Below are positions 12,772-20,910 of a stretch of 64,000 nucleotides of DNA, piece by piece. The position numbers were made by a program, and so were the translations under genes. This DNA comes from Nocardioides sp. BGMRC 2183 (GTDB taxonomy: Bacteria > Actinomycetota > Actinomycetes > Propionibacteriales > Nocardioidaceae): the NCBI GenBank assembly GCA_008123405.1, contig VSSA01000004.1, positions 279,852 through 343,851 of the forward strand. Reading direction: 5' to 3'. Position 1 is the stretch's first letter. Every line of letters starts with the position of its first letter. Under the pieces are notes generated by a model. The model saw only the letters and a list, made by a program, of their open reading frames with translations, was not told the origin of the DNA and made no database searches.

Positions 12772-12814
12772 CACGACGCCCCGCGCACCGATTGGTGTGT
12801 GGGGCGTCGTGTTT
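12772..12814 (+). terminator. intrinsic terminator after ilvC
   Basis: CACGACGCCCC pairs with GGGGCGTCGTG (12772-12811) with a further pairing GCGCACC/GGTGTGT inside and a GATT loop. A short T-run follows. It stands 12 nt after the ilvC stop codon. Confidence 0.75.
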
Positions 12815-12826
12815 CGGGTGCCGGAG

Positions 12827-12905
12827 GTGTCGGTTTCCCCGGTGCACCGGGGAAACCGACACTTATCGGGCGTTGCAACCCCCGATAAGTGACAGGTTTG
12901 CCTGG
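12827..12905. repeat. dispersed palindromic repeat, family A, copy 1
   Basis: Starts with a perfect 36-bp palindrome (12827-12862) whose left half begins GTGTCGGTTTCCCCGG. A second hairpin follows, CTTATCGGG (12862-12870) with CCCGATAAG (12881-12889) around the loop CGTTGCAAC, then GTGACAGGTTTGCC. A clearly related element lies between leuB and ilvE (38368-38456). It contains no ORF. Confidence 0.8.
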
Positions 12906-12994
12906 GGCGTGGGGCGGATGGGGCCGATGGTGTCACCGCACCCGTCGTCGTGGCGGGGCTGTCGCGCCGCGGCGGAGCATGGTTCCCTGACCTC

Positions 12995-13807
12995 ATGCCC
13001 GAACTCACTCTGGCCGGCCACGCCGGCGACCTCCACGTGCAGTCCTGGGAGCCCGCCGGCGCGCCGCGCTGCCTGGCGATCCTGGTCCACGGCTACGGCG
13101 AGCACATCGGTCGCTACGAGCACGTCGCTGTGCGACTGGTGGCCGAGGGCGCGGCCGTCTACGGGCTCGACCACCTCGGCCACGGCCGCAGCGCCGGTGA
13201 GCGGGTGCTGATCGGCGACTTCGAGCCGGTCGTCGACGACGTGCACACGCTGGTCGAGCATGCCCGCGCCACTCACCCAGCTCTGCCGGTGGTGATGATC
13301 GGTCACTCGATGGGCGGCATGATCGCGGCCCGCTACGCCCAGCGGTACGGCGAGGGGCTGGCCTGCGTCGTGCTCTCGGGTCCGGTGCTGGGCCGGTGGG
13401 ACGCCGTCGACGCCCTGCTCGCCGCCGAGGAGATCCCCGATGCACCGATCGACCCGTCGACCCTGTCCCGCGATCCGTCGGTAGGGGAGGCCTACGTGGC
13501 CGACGAGCTGGTCTGGCACGGTCCGTTCAAGCGGCCCACGCTGGAGGCGCTGAGCACCACCATCGCGGCCATCGACGCGACCGGCGCGGTCACCTCGACA
13601 CCGGTGCTGTGGCTGCACGGCGAGGAGGACCAGTTGGTGCCGATCGAGGGGAGTCGGACCGGTTGGCAGCGACTCCGGGGCCCCGACGCGGAAGAACGGA
13701 GCTATCCGGGCGCCCGTCACGAGATCTTCAACGAGACCAACCAGGACGAGGTGCTCGACGACGTGGTCGAGTTCGTGAACCGGCAGCTCAGCCGGGTCAG
13801 CCGCTGA
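12995..13807 (+). CDS. alpha/beta hydrolase, monoacylglycerol lipase-like
   Basis: 270 residues. The HGYGEHIGRY motif (about residue 31) is the oxyanion-hole HGxGEH signature of monoacylglycerol lipases/lysophospholipases. The nucleophile is Ser in GHSMGG (about 104), the acid Asp in GEEDQLVP (about 211), and the His in GARHEIFNE (about 241). It likely hydrolyses monoacylglycerols or lysolipids in the cytoplasm. The ATG at 12995 starts the domain correctly; the upstream ATG at 12950 adds only an Arg-rich tail. The end overlaps the convergent EamA gene by 11 nt. Confidence 0.88.
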   Translation: MPELTLAGHAGDLHVQSWEPAGAPRCLAILVHGYGEHIGRYEHVAVRLVAEGAAVYGLDHLGHGRSAGERVLIGDFEPVVDDVHTLVEHARATHPALPVVMIGHSMGGMIAARYAQRYGEGLACVVLSGPVLGRWDAVDALLAAEEIPDAPIDPSTLSRDPSVGEAYVADELVWHGPFKRPTLEALSTTIAAIDATGAVTSTPVLWLHGEEDQLVPIEGSRTGWQRLRGPDAEERSYPGARHEIFNETNQDEVLDDVVEFVNRQLSRVSR

Positions 13808-14231
13808 CCACCAGCAGCACCGCGCCGACCCCGACCAGGCCGACGCCGGCCCATTGCAGCCCGGAGAGCCGCTCTCCGAGCAGGGTGACGCCGAAGATGG
13901 CCACCAGCACCACGCTCAGCTTGTCCACCGGTGCGACCAGCGCGGCATCGCCCACCTTCAGCGCCCGGAAGTAGCAGATCCACGACGCACCGGTGGCCAG
14001 CCCGGAGAGCACCAGGAAGATCCAGGTCCGGGTCGAGACCCCGCCGGGGGAGTGGAACTTCCCGAGCGCCAGCAGGATCAGACCGAGGGTCACCAGGATC
14101 ACGACGGTGCGGATGAAGGTGGCCACGTCGGAGTCGATCCCGGCCACGCCGACCTTGGCGAAGATCGCGGTCAGTGCCGCGAAGACCGCCGAGAGCAACG
14201 CCCAGAACCACCACGCATCGCTGAGGTCCAT
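13797..14231 (-). CDS. EamA/DMT-family small transporter
   Basis: 144 residues, a single EamA domain with about five membrane helices: ALLSAVFAALTAIFAKVGV, TFIRTVVILVTLGLILLAL, TWIFLVLSGLATGASWICYF, LSVVLVAIFGVTLLG and WAGVGLVGVGAVLLVV. Half-size EamA proteins are thought to function as dimers in export of metabolites; the substrate is unknown. The ATG at 14231 has AAAGG 7-8 nt upstream. The gene is convergent with and overlaps the lipase, and divergent from the patatin gene. Confidence 0.85.
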   Translation of the reverse strand: MDLSDAWWFWALLSAVFAALTAIFAKVGVAGIDSDVATFIRTVVILVTLGLILLALGKFHSPGGVSTRTWIFLVLSGLATGASWICYFRALKVGDAALVAPVDKLSVVLVAIFGVTLLGERLSGLQWAGVGLVGVGAVLLVVSG

Positions 14232-14309
14232 GGCTGGCCTTTCGTCGTACCGGACGGGCCGGCACGACGTTAGTACGCCTGCGGCACCTGTTCGTGGGAG
14301 CATCGCCGG

Positions 14310-15158
14310 GTGACGATCGGGTTCGTGCTCGGCGGGGGTGGCGTCCGCGGCGCCGTGCATGTGGGCATGCTGCAGGCGCTGTTCGAGGCCGACATCCGGC
14401 CCGATCTGGTGGTGGGGACCTCGATCGGGGCGATCACCGGGGCAGCTGTCGCCGCCGACCCGACCTCGAGCGTGGTCGACCGGCTCACCGCGGCCTGGTC
14501 CTCCCCGGCGGCGGCTCGGGTCTACGGCCAACCCTGGTACCAGCAGCTGCGTCGCTTCGCCCGGAGCCGGATCAACCTCTACGACCCGGCGCCACTGCGC
14601 GCCCTGATCACCGAGGCGGCCGACGGGCGGGAGACCTTCGCCGAGCTCGCCGTGCCGCTGGTCGTCTCCGCTGCCTGCATCGAGACCGCCTCGGAGGAGT
14701 GGTTCGACACCGGTCCGTTGATCCAGGCAGTGCTCGCCTCGGCCTCGGTGCCGGGCGCCCTGCCCCCGACACCGGTCGGGGACCGGCACTATCTGGATGG
14801 CGGACTGGTCAACTCGATCCCGTTGGGGGAGGCGATCCGGCGCGGTGCGACCACCGTCTACGTGCTGCAGGTCGGACGGATCGAGGAGCCGTTGACCGCG
14901 CCCCACAACGCCGCCGACGTGGCCCGGGTGGCGTTCGAGATCGCGCGCCGCCACCGCTTCTTCCGCGAGCTCGAGAACGCACCGGAAGGCGTCACGGTGC
15001 ACGTCCTGCCGACCGGGGGCGCTCTGCCCGGCGACGAGAAGCTCGGAGCCTTCAAGCGCCTGGACACCACCGAGCACCGCATCGAGCAGGCCTACACCCA
15101 CACCCGCGAGTACCTGGCTCGGGTCCGGGCCGATGCCGAGGACGGAGGCAGCAGGTGA
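14310..15158 (+). CDS. patatin-like phospholipase (RssA/NTE-like)
   Basis: 282 residues. Patatin core motifs are present: glycine-rich oxyanion hole GGGGVRGAVHVG (about residues 7-18), nucleophile Ser in GTSIGAITG (about 39) and the Asp of the dyad in YLDGGLVNSIP (about 163). These proteins hydrolyse acyl chains of phospholipids in the cytoplasm. There is no membrane segment. GTG 14310 places the first strand directly at the N terminus. Its stop overlaps by 4 nt the next gene, a PlsC-like acyltransferase, so a deacylation/reacylation pair is likely. Confidence 0.88.
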   Translation: MTIGFVLGGGGVRGAVHVGMLQALFEADIRPDLVVGTSIGAITGAAVAADPTSSVVDRLTAAWSSPAAARVYGQPWYQQLRRFARSRINLYDPAPLRALITEAADGRETFAELAVPLVVSAACIETASEEWFDTGPLIQAVLASASVPGALPPTPVGDRHYLDGGLVNSIPLGEAIRRGATTVYVLQVGRIEEPLTAPHNAADVARVAFEIARRHRFFRELENAPEGVTVHVLPTGGALPGDEKLGAFKRLDTTEHRIEQAYTHTREYLARVRADAEDGGSR

Positions 15159-16201
15159 TCGCCCCGCCGCCCCGTCCGGTACGACGCCTGGTGCTCGCCC
15201 CCGCCGTCGTCCTGCTCGCGCTGCTGGCAGTGCCGACCACGGCGATGCTCGCCCTGGTCGTCGGTGCGGCCCTGACCTGGGTGCTTCCCGGTCGGCTCCG
15301 CGTGGTGCGCGTGCTGTGGATGGCGGCGTTCTACGTGATCTGGGATGCGCTCGCCCTGCTGCTGTTGTTCGGTCTGTGGATCGCGTCGGGCTTCGGGTGG
15401 GCCCTGGACCGTCAGTGGTTCCGCCGGGCACACGTGCGCCTGGCCCGGCGCATGCTGGACCTGCTGTTCTGGCAGGCCGGTTGGACGCTGCGGCTGAGGA
15501 TCGAGGTGGAGGTCGACGACGACCTGGTGCTGCCCGACGTACCGCTGCTGGTGGTGAGTCGGCATGCCGGCCCGGGTGACTCCTTCATCCTGGTCCACGA
15601 GCTGCTCAGCCGCGCCCGGCGCGGACCGGCGATCGTGCTCAAGGACACGCTGCAGTGGGACCCTGCCATCGACGTGCTGCTCAACCGGCTGCCGTCGGCC
15701 TTCGTCACGCCGGCGGGTCGGCGTCGCCCCGGTCAGCCCTCGACCCGCGGCACGATCGCCCGGATCGCCGGCGACCTGGACGCCGACCAGGCGCTGGTGC
15801 TCTTCCCCGAGGGCGGCAACGTCACGCCGGCGCGGCGTACCCGTCGGATCGCGGCGCTGCGCGAGGCAGGTCAGGAGGAGCTGGCGGTGCGGGCGGAGGC
15901 GATGCCGCACGTGATGGCGCCGCACGCCGGCGGCTTCAGCACCGCGCTCGAGGCACTGGAGGACCGCGGCGGTGCGGCGGTGCTGGTGGTGGCGCACACC
16001 GGGCTGGAACGGCTGGTCACGGTCCGCGACATCTGGCGCGAGCTGCCGATGGACAAGACGATCGTCCTCGGCGGCTGGGTCACCCTCGTCGCCGACCTGC
16101 CCGCCGAGCCGGAACAGCGCGCCGCCTGGCTCTTCGACCAGTGGGGTCGGGTCGACGCGTGGATCCAGCAGCGCACCCCCGCCGACCCCACCCCCCGTTG
16201 A
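15155..16201 (+). CDS. membrane-bound PlsC-like acyltransferase
   Basis: 348 residues from the GTG overlapping the patatin stop. Two hydrophobic blocks near the N terminus (about residues 12-45 and 52-72) are membrane segments. The acyltransferase domain shows HAGPGD (H-x4-D motif, about residue 136) and FPEGGN (motif III, about 217). Such enzymes transfer acyl chains to lysophospholipids or glycerol-3-phosphate. The Gly instead of a second Asn in the HX4D box and the wide spacing make the exact acceptor uncertain. The stop codon TGA lies inside the first unit of a 22-bp tandem repeat. Confidence 0.85.
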   Translation: MIAPPPRPVRRLVLAPAVVLLALLAVPTTAMLALVVGAALTWVLPGRLRVVRVLWMAAFYVIWDALALLLLFGLWIASGFGWALDRQWFRRAHVRLARRMLDLLFWQAGWTLRLRIEVEVDDDLVLPDVPLLVVSRHAGPGDSFILVHELLSRARRGPAIVLKDTLQWDPAIDVLLNRLPSAFVTPAGRRRPGQPSTRGTIARIAGDLDADQALVLFPEGGNVTPARRTRRIAALREAGQEELAVRAEAMPHVMAPHAGGFSTALEALEDRGGAAVLVVAHTGLERLVTVRDIWRELPMDKTIVLGGWVTLVADLPAEPEQRAAWLFDQWGRVDAWIQQRTPADPTPR

Positions 16202-16262
16202 GTTGGCCTTTTGGGCCCGATGAGTTGGCCTTTTGGGCCCGTCGAGTTGGCCTTTCGGGCCG
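16197..16262. repeat. 22-bp tandem repeat, three units, family B, copy 1
   Basis: Three 22-bp units (16197-16218, 16219-16240, 16241-16262) share the core GAGTTGGCCTTTTGGGCC, the third unit with two substitutions. Unit 1 contains the stop codon of the acyltransferase gene. Three units of the same length and related sequence occur at 59453-59518. Confidence 0.85.
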
Positions 16263-16269
16263 TCCACAA

Positions 16270-16300
16270 CGACGCCCCGCGGTGGCTCCGCGGGGCGTCG
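16270..16300. terminator. bidirectional hairpin terminator
   Basis: CGACGCCCCGCGG (16270-16282) pairs perfectly with CCGCGGGGCGTCG (16288-16300) around a 5-nt loop. It lies between the convergent acyltransferase and ABC exporter operons and probably ends both, although neither side has a real T-tract. Confidence 0.65.
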
Positions 16301-16309
16301 CTGCGCCGT

Positions 16310-16432
16310 TCAGTGCTGGTACGGGGGAGGGGGTGCGGCGCGCAGCAGCCGCATCCTGGCCACCGCGACCTGGGCCCGGTGCCTGCGCCGCGAGCGAACC
16401 GTCCGCTCGGTGCCCGGGGCGCGCCGCGTCAT
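16310..16432 (-). CDS. possible 40-residue Arg-rich protein
   Basis: The ATG at 16432 shares its A with the stop codon of the ABC permease (TGATG), an arrangement that allows translational coupling. The product is 40 residues, about one third Arg or Lys, ending in a Pro-rich tail. It stops 9 nt before the hairpin that closes the operon. I recognise no family; it may be a chance ORF in GC-rich sequence. Confidence 0.3.
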   Translation of the reverse strand: MTRRAPGTERTVRSRRRHRAQVAVARMRLLRAAPPPPYQH

Positions 16433-17274
16433 CACTTGACCTCCGAGCGCAGCACGGCCCAGAGGCCGACGAGCATCGGCAGCACCAGCCAGATCCCCGC
16501 AGTCACCCCGAGCTGGGCCCACTGCTCGCTGGTCAGAGCCGTGTCGTACAGCGGGTAGGTGGCCATGTTGAGGTCGAACCACGCGCCGTGGTCGGCCCAC
16601 CACTGCTGGTTGCTGGCCAGCGCCGAGGAGACCCCGGGCAGCACCAACGAGTAGACGAAGTAGCCGACGATGCCGGCCGCTGAGCTGCGCAGCAGCACGC
16701 CGAGGGTGAAGCCCATCAGCATCCCGATCGAGTTGGCCAGCACGATCTGAGCGAACTCCCGCGCCGAGACGTTCCAGACGACGTCCACGCCGGCGATCGA
16801 CGAGCCGATCAGGTTGCCGAGCGCCCCCACCCCGAGCGCGATCGCCATGCCGGCGACACCGACGGCGACGGTGAGCAGCCACTTCGCCGCGATCACCCGC
16901 GACCGGCTCGGGACCATGGTGAAGGTGGCGAGACCGGTGCGCTGGCTCCATTCACCGGTCACCGACAAGATCGCGATGATCGGCAGGATCACCGACATCG
17001 GGATCCCGATCGCGGAGGCGAAGCTCTCGAAGTCCAGGTCGGCCTCGGGGGCGAAGATGATCGTCGCGCCAGTGGCCACCACGGAGAGGATCACGATGCT
17101 GGCCATCAGCCAGAAGCCGGAGCGAGTGTCGAACATCTTGCGGAGCTCGACGCCGAGCACTCGGGTGAACGGGATCGGGGCGACCTCGGCCCGCGGACGT
17201 CGTACGGCGGGCGGCTCGGTGGTCACCGGAGCGGTCGTCACCGTCGGGGTTGCGGTGCTGGTCGAGGCGTTCAT
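16432..17274 (-). CDS. ABC-2 type exporter permease
   Basis: 280 residues. After a Thr/Pro-rich cytoplasmic tail (residues 1-35) comes VLGVELRKMFDTRSGFWL, the usual entry of ABC-2 permeases, then about six membrane helices, beginning with MASIVILSVVATGATIIF and ending with LGVTAGIWLVLPMLVGLWAVL. With the preceding ATPase it forms a drug/lipid-type exporter of unknown cargo. Its ATG overlaps the ATPase stop by 4 nt. EWSQRTGLATFTMVPSR is a conserved loop of this group. Confidence 0.88.
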   Translation of the reverse strand: MNASTSTATPTVTTAPVTTEPPAVRRPRAEVAPIPFTRVLGVELRKMFDTRSGFWLMASIVILSVVATGATIIFAPEADLDFESFASAIGIPMSVILPIIAILSVTGEWSQRTGLATFTMVPSRSRVIAAKWLLTVAVGVAGMAIALGVGALGNLIGSSIAGVDVVWNVSAREFAQIVLANSIGMLMGFTLGVLLRSSAAGIVGYFVYSLVLPGVSSALASNQQWWADHGAWFDLNMATYPLYDTALTSEQWAQLGVTAGIWLVLPMLVGLWAVLRSEVK

Positions 17275-18170
17275 GCTGCGACTCCTTCGCGCTGGGTCTG
17301 GGCGGTGAGCTCGAGGAAGATCTCCTCCAGTCCGGCGCCGTCGGCGGCGCGGAGCTCGGTGACGGGGATGCCGGCCGCGAAGGCGGCGCGGCCGACGGCT
17401 GCCAGGTCGCTCTCGGCGCGCAGGGCGTCGCTGCCGGAGGGATGCACCGTGATGCCGGCCTCGGTCAGCGCCGCGGCCAGCGCGACGGAGTCCTCGGCAC
17501 GGACCAGCGTGCCGGCGGTGGCGAGCAGTTCCTCCTTGGTGCCGCCGGCGACGATCTCGCCGTTGCCGATGACGATGATGTCGTCGGCGATCACCTCGAT
17601 CTCGTGCAACAGGTGCGAGGAGAGCAGCACAGTGCCGCCGTCGTCGGCGAACCGCCGCAGCAGGTCGCGCATCCAGCGGATGCCGGCCGGGTCCAGTCCG
17701 TTGGCCGGCTCGTCGAGGATGAGTACCTCGGGGTCGCCGATCAGGGCCGCGGCGATCCCGAGGCGCTGACGCATGCCGAGGGAGTAGTTGCGGACCCGGC
17801 GACCTGCCTCCTCCTCGGTCAGGCTGACCAGGTCGAGCATCTCGCTGACCCGGCTCTTCGGCATCCCGATGGTGCGGGCGGCGAGGGTGAGGATCTCCCG
17901 CCCGGTGCGGCCGGCGTGTTGCGCGGAGGCGTCCAGCAGTACGCCGACCTCCCGGCCGGGGTTGGGCAGGTCGGCGAAGCGACGGCCGAGGACGGTCGCC
18001 GACCCGGAGGTGGGCTCGGTGAGGCCGACCATCACCCGCATCGAGGTGGACTTGCCGGCGCCGTTCGGCCCGAGGAAGCCGGTGACCCGGCCCGCTTCGG
18101 CGGTGAAGCTGATGTGGTCGACGGCGGTGTAGCCGCCGTACCGCTTGGTCAGGGCATCGATCGTGATCAT
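17271..18170 (-). CDS. ABC exporter ATP-binding protein
   Basis: 299 residues from the ATG at 18170 (GGTGGAG upstream). Walker A GPNGAGKS (about residues 35-42), Q-loop, signature YSLGMRQRLG (about 131) and Walker B VLILDEPANGLDP (about 150) are intact, and the C-terminal extension has the regulatory beta region often seen in DrrA/NatA-like exporters. An upstream start at 18386 in the same frame would add a low-complexity tail and is rejected. Partner permease overlaps downstream. Confidence 0.92.
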   Translation of the reverse strand: MITIDALTKRYGGYTAVDHISFTAEAGRVTGFLGPNGAGKSTSMRVMVGLTEPTSGSATVLGRRFADLPNPGREVGVLLDASAQHAGRTGREILTLAARTIGMPKSRVSEMLDLVSLTEEEAGRRVRNYSLGMRQRLGIAAALIGDPEVLILDEPANGLDPAGIRWMRDLLRRFADDGGTVLLSSHLLHEIEVIADDIIVIGNGEIVAGGTKEELLATAGTLVRAEDSVALAAALTEAGITVHPSGSDALRAESDLAAVGRAAFAAGIPVTELRAADGAGLEEIFLELTAQTQREGVAA

Positions 18171-18248
18171 GGGCTCCACCCTCGCCGCGCGCAGGCCTCC
18201 TGCGCGTCGGGCACTGCCCTGGCTTCCGCCCCGGTCCGACCCCGAGGT

Positions 18249-18274
18249 CGGTCTCAGGGGTGACCCCGAGACCG
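18249..18274. promoter_or_regulatory. inverted repeat between ABC exporter and dsbA-like gene
   Basis: CGGTCT (18249-18254) pairs with AGACCG (18269-18274), with GGGG/CCCC inside, in the 163-bp divergent intergenic region. It could be an operator or a structured 5' region; nothing else is seen in this stretch. Confidence 0.3.
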
Positions 18275-18333
18275 GTGTCGGAGGAGGGTCAGGTTCACGG
18301 GAAGGTACGGCGCCCGCCCGGTGTTGTGCCGAC

Positions 18334-19062
18334 ATGCGTATCGACATCTGGTCCGACGTCGTCTGCCCTTGGTGCTCGATCGGCAAGAAGCGCCTCGACC
18401 GCGCACTCGCCGACTTCGAGCACGCCGACGATGTGGAGGTCGTCTACCACTCCTATCAGCTCGACCCGGCAGCTCCCAGCGAGCCGACCGAGCGGGCCCG
18501 CGACATGCTGGCGCGCAAGTACCGGATGTCGGAGGCACAGGCCGCGCAGGCGCAGGACCGGGTCACCGCGCTGGCCGCCGAGGAGGGCATGTACTGGCGC
18601 CATGACGAGACCTGGCACGTGAGCACGGTCGATGCCCACCGGCTGCTGCACCTGGCGCTCGCGGAGGCAGGCCCGCAGGTGCAGTCGCAGCTCAAGGAGG
18701 CGCTGTGGCAGGCCCACTTCGGTGAGGCCCGCAACGTCGCCGACCCGGTGGTCCTCACCGAGCTCGCGGTCGGCGTCGGCTTGGATGCCGACCGGGTGGC
18801 GGTGGTGCTCGGCTCGGACGAGTTCGCCGACGCCGTCGAGGCGGACATCCGGCGGGCCGCAGCACTCGGCGCCACCGGTGTGCCGTTCTTCGTGGTCGAC
18901 GAGAAGTACGGAATCTCCGGCGCACAGCCGGTCGAGCTCTTCGCACAGGCGCTCGAGCGCGCATGGTCGGAGCGGTCGCCATTGCAGATGGTGACCCCGG
19001 GTGCGGCTGGCGATGCTGATGGTGCGGACGGCGCGTGCGGGCCGGACGGCTGCGCGATCTGA
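18334..19062 (+). CDS. DsbA-family oxidoreductase (FrnE-like)
   Basis: 242 residues, no signal peptide, so cytoplasmic. The thioredoxin-fold start MRIDIWSDVVCPWCSIGKKR carries the CPWC redox motif (residues 11-14), and the helical insertion and the cis-Pro region TGVPFFVVDEKYGISGAQP are present, as in FrnE/2-hydroxychromene isomerase-like DsbA proteins. The family acts in thiol-disulphide exchange and oxidative stress. A C-terminal tail has two further Cys residues (CGPDGCAI), an optional extra redox or metal site. Confidence 0.9.
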   Translation: MRIDIWSDVVCPWCSIGKKRLDRALADFEHADDVEVVYHSYQLDPAAPSEPTERARDMLARKYRMSEAQAAQAQDRVTALAAEEGMYWRHDETWHVSTVDAHRLLHLALAEAGPQVQSQLKEALWQAHFGEARNVADPVVLTELAVGVGLDADRVAVVLGSDEFADAVEADIRRAAALGATGVPFFVVDEKYGISGAQPVELFAQALERAWSERSPLQMVTPGAAGDADGADGACGPDGCAI

Positions 19063-19089
19063 GGTTCCGCGCCGGGGCCCGGACACATG

Positions 19090-19118
19090 TTCGTAACACG
19101 CAGGTTCTCCGCTACTGT
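19090..19118 (+). promoter_or_regulatory. possible serA promoter
   Basis: A weak -35 TTCGTA (19090-19095) and -10 TACTGT (19113-19118) are 17 nt apart, giving a leader of about 75 nt before serA. The match is modest. Confidence 0.3.
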
Positions 19119-19201
19119 GAACGTCAGCACAGCGTCGTGCCGACTCCTCAACCCGCACGCACACCCAGGCCCCGCCGGGGCCGTCGCGAAGGAAGCCCGC
19201 T

Positions 19202-20791
19202 GTGACTGATCGTCCCGTTGTCCTCATCGCCGAAGAGCTGAGCCCCGCCACCGTCGAGGCGCTCGGACCGGACTTCGAGATCCGCAACTGCAACGGCGCG
19301 GACCGCGCCGAGCTCTTGCCCGCGATCGCCGACGTCGACGCGATCCTGGTCCGCTCCGCGACCAAGGTCGACGCCGAGGCGCTCGCCGCCGCCTCCCGCC
19401 TGAAGGTGGTCGCCCGCGCCGGGGTCGGCCTCGACAACGTCGACGTCAAGGCCGCGACGCAGAGCGGCGTGATGGTGGTCAACGCGCCGACCTCCAACAT
19501 CGTCTCCGCCGCCGAGCTCGCCGTTGCGCTGATGCTGGCCGCCGCGCGTAACATCTCGCCCGCCCATGCTGCGCTGAAGGACGGCGAGTGGAAGCGCTCG
19601 AAGTACACCGGCATCGAGCTGTACGAGAAGACCGTCGGCATCGTCGGCCTCGGCCGGATCGGCGTCCTCGTCGCCCAGCGGCTGTCCGCGTTCGGCATGA
19701 AGGTGATCGCCTACGACCCCTACGTGCAGGCCGGCCGGGCCGCGCAGATGGGCGTCCGTCTGGTCGACCTGGACACGCTGATGGCCGAGTCGGACTTCAT
19801 GTCGGTGCACCTGCCCAAGACCCCGGAGACGATCGGTCTGATCGGCGCCGACCAGCTGGCCAAGGCGAAGCCGTCGCTGGTCCTGGTCAACGCCGCGCGC
19901 GGTGGGATCGTCGACGAGGCCGCCCTCTACGACGCGTTGAAGACCGGCCGGATCGCCGGCGCCGGACTGGACGTCTTCGCCAAGGAGCCGTGCACCGACA
20001 GCCCGCTGTTCGAACTGGAAACCGTGGTCGCCACTCCGCACCTGGGCGCCTCCACCGACGAGGCTCAGGAGAAGGCCGGCATCGCGGTGGCGAAGTCGGT
20101 GCGTCTGGCGCTCTCCGGTGAGCTGGTCCCCGACGCGGTCAACGTGCAGGGCGGCGTGATCGCCGAGGACGTCCGTCCGGGCATCCCGCTGACCGAGAAG
20201 CTCGGCCAGATCTTCACCGGCGTCGCCGGCGAGGTCGCCAGCGCGCTCGACGTCGAGGTCCGGGGCGAGATCACCTCCCAGGACGTGAAGGTGCTCGAGC
20301 TGGCCGCCCTGAAGGGCGTCTTCTCCAGCGTCGTCGAGGAGTCGGTCTCCTATGTCAACGCTCCGCTGCTGGCAGCCGAGCGCGGCACCGAGGTCCGCCT
20401 GGTCACCGAGGCAGAGAGCCCTGACCACCGCAACCTGATCACCCTGCGCGGCACGCTGGCCGACGGCAGCCAGGTCTCGGTCTCGGGCACCCTGGTCGGC
20501 ATCGCCCAGAAGGAGCGTCTGGTCGAGGTCAACGGGTACGACGTGGACATCGAGCCCACCGACCACCTGGCTTTCTTCACCTACTCCGACCGGCCCGGCA
20601 TGGTCGGCACCGTCGGCCAGATCCTCGGTCAGGCGGGGGTGAACATCGCCGGCATGCAGGTCGCCCGCGACGCCAAGGGTGGTCAGGCGCTGGTCGCCCT
20701 CTCGGTCGACTCCGCGATCCCGAGCGAGACCCTCGCAGAGATCTCGGAGGCGATCGACGCGACCACGATCCGCGCGGTCGACCTGGCTTGA
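19202..20791 (+). CDS. serA: D-3-phosphoglycerate dehydrogenase
   Basis: 529 residues, the length of the mycobacterial type that has an extra ASB domain before the C-terminal ACT domain. It oxidises 3-phosphoglycerate as the first step of serine synthesis. NAD motif GLGRIGVLVAQR begins around residue 150, catalytic Arg in NAARGGIVDE (about 234) and His in HLGAST (about 281). The ACT domain (FFTYSDRPGMVGTVGQILGQAGVNIAGMQV, about residues 457-529) gives serine feedback control. GTG at 19202 follows GAAGGA by 7 nt. Confidence 0.96.
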   Translation: MTDRPVVLIAEELSPATVEALGPDFEIRNCNGADRAELLPAIADVDAILVRSATKVDAEALAAASRLKVVARAGVGLDNVDVKAATQSGVMVVNAPTSNIVSAAELAVALMLAAARNISPAHAALKDGEWKRSKYTGIELYEKTVGIVGLGRIGVLVAQRLSAFGMKVIAYDPYVQAGRAAQMGVRLVDLDTLMAESDFMSVHLPKTPETIGLIGADQLAKAKPSLVLVNAARGGIVDEAALYDALKTGRIAGAGLDVFAKEPCTDSPLFELETVVATPHLGASTDEAQEKAGIAVAKSVRLALSGELVPDAVNVQGGVIAEDVRPGIPLTEKLGQIFTGVAGEVASALDVEVRGEITSQDVKVLELAALKGVFSSVVEESVSYVNAPLLAAERGTEVRLVTEAESPDHRNLITLRGTLADGSQVSVSGTLVGIAQKERLVEVNGYDVDIEPTDHLAFFTYSDRPGMVGTVGQILGQAGVNIAGMQVARDAKGGQALVALSVDSAIPSETLAEISEAIDATTIRAVDLA

Positions 20792-20910
20792 CTTGATGGC
20801 GCGAGCGTGTCGCCGCTGATCGGCGCCTCCGGTCGGTTGCGGCGCAACGCTGCCGCTCTCGCGGTCGAGGTTCGCTGGGGTTGAGGTTTCCTGGCGGCTG
20901 GGCGGCGGAG

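Noticed and set aside
16197-16262. Three-unit repeat as a possible CRISPR remnant
   Set aside because: Units are directly adjacent without spacers and no cas gene is present.
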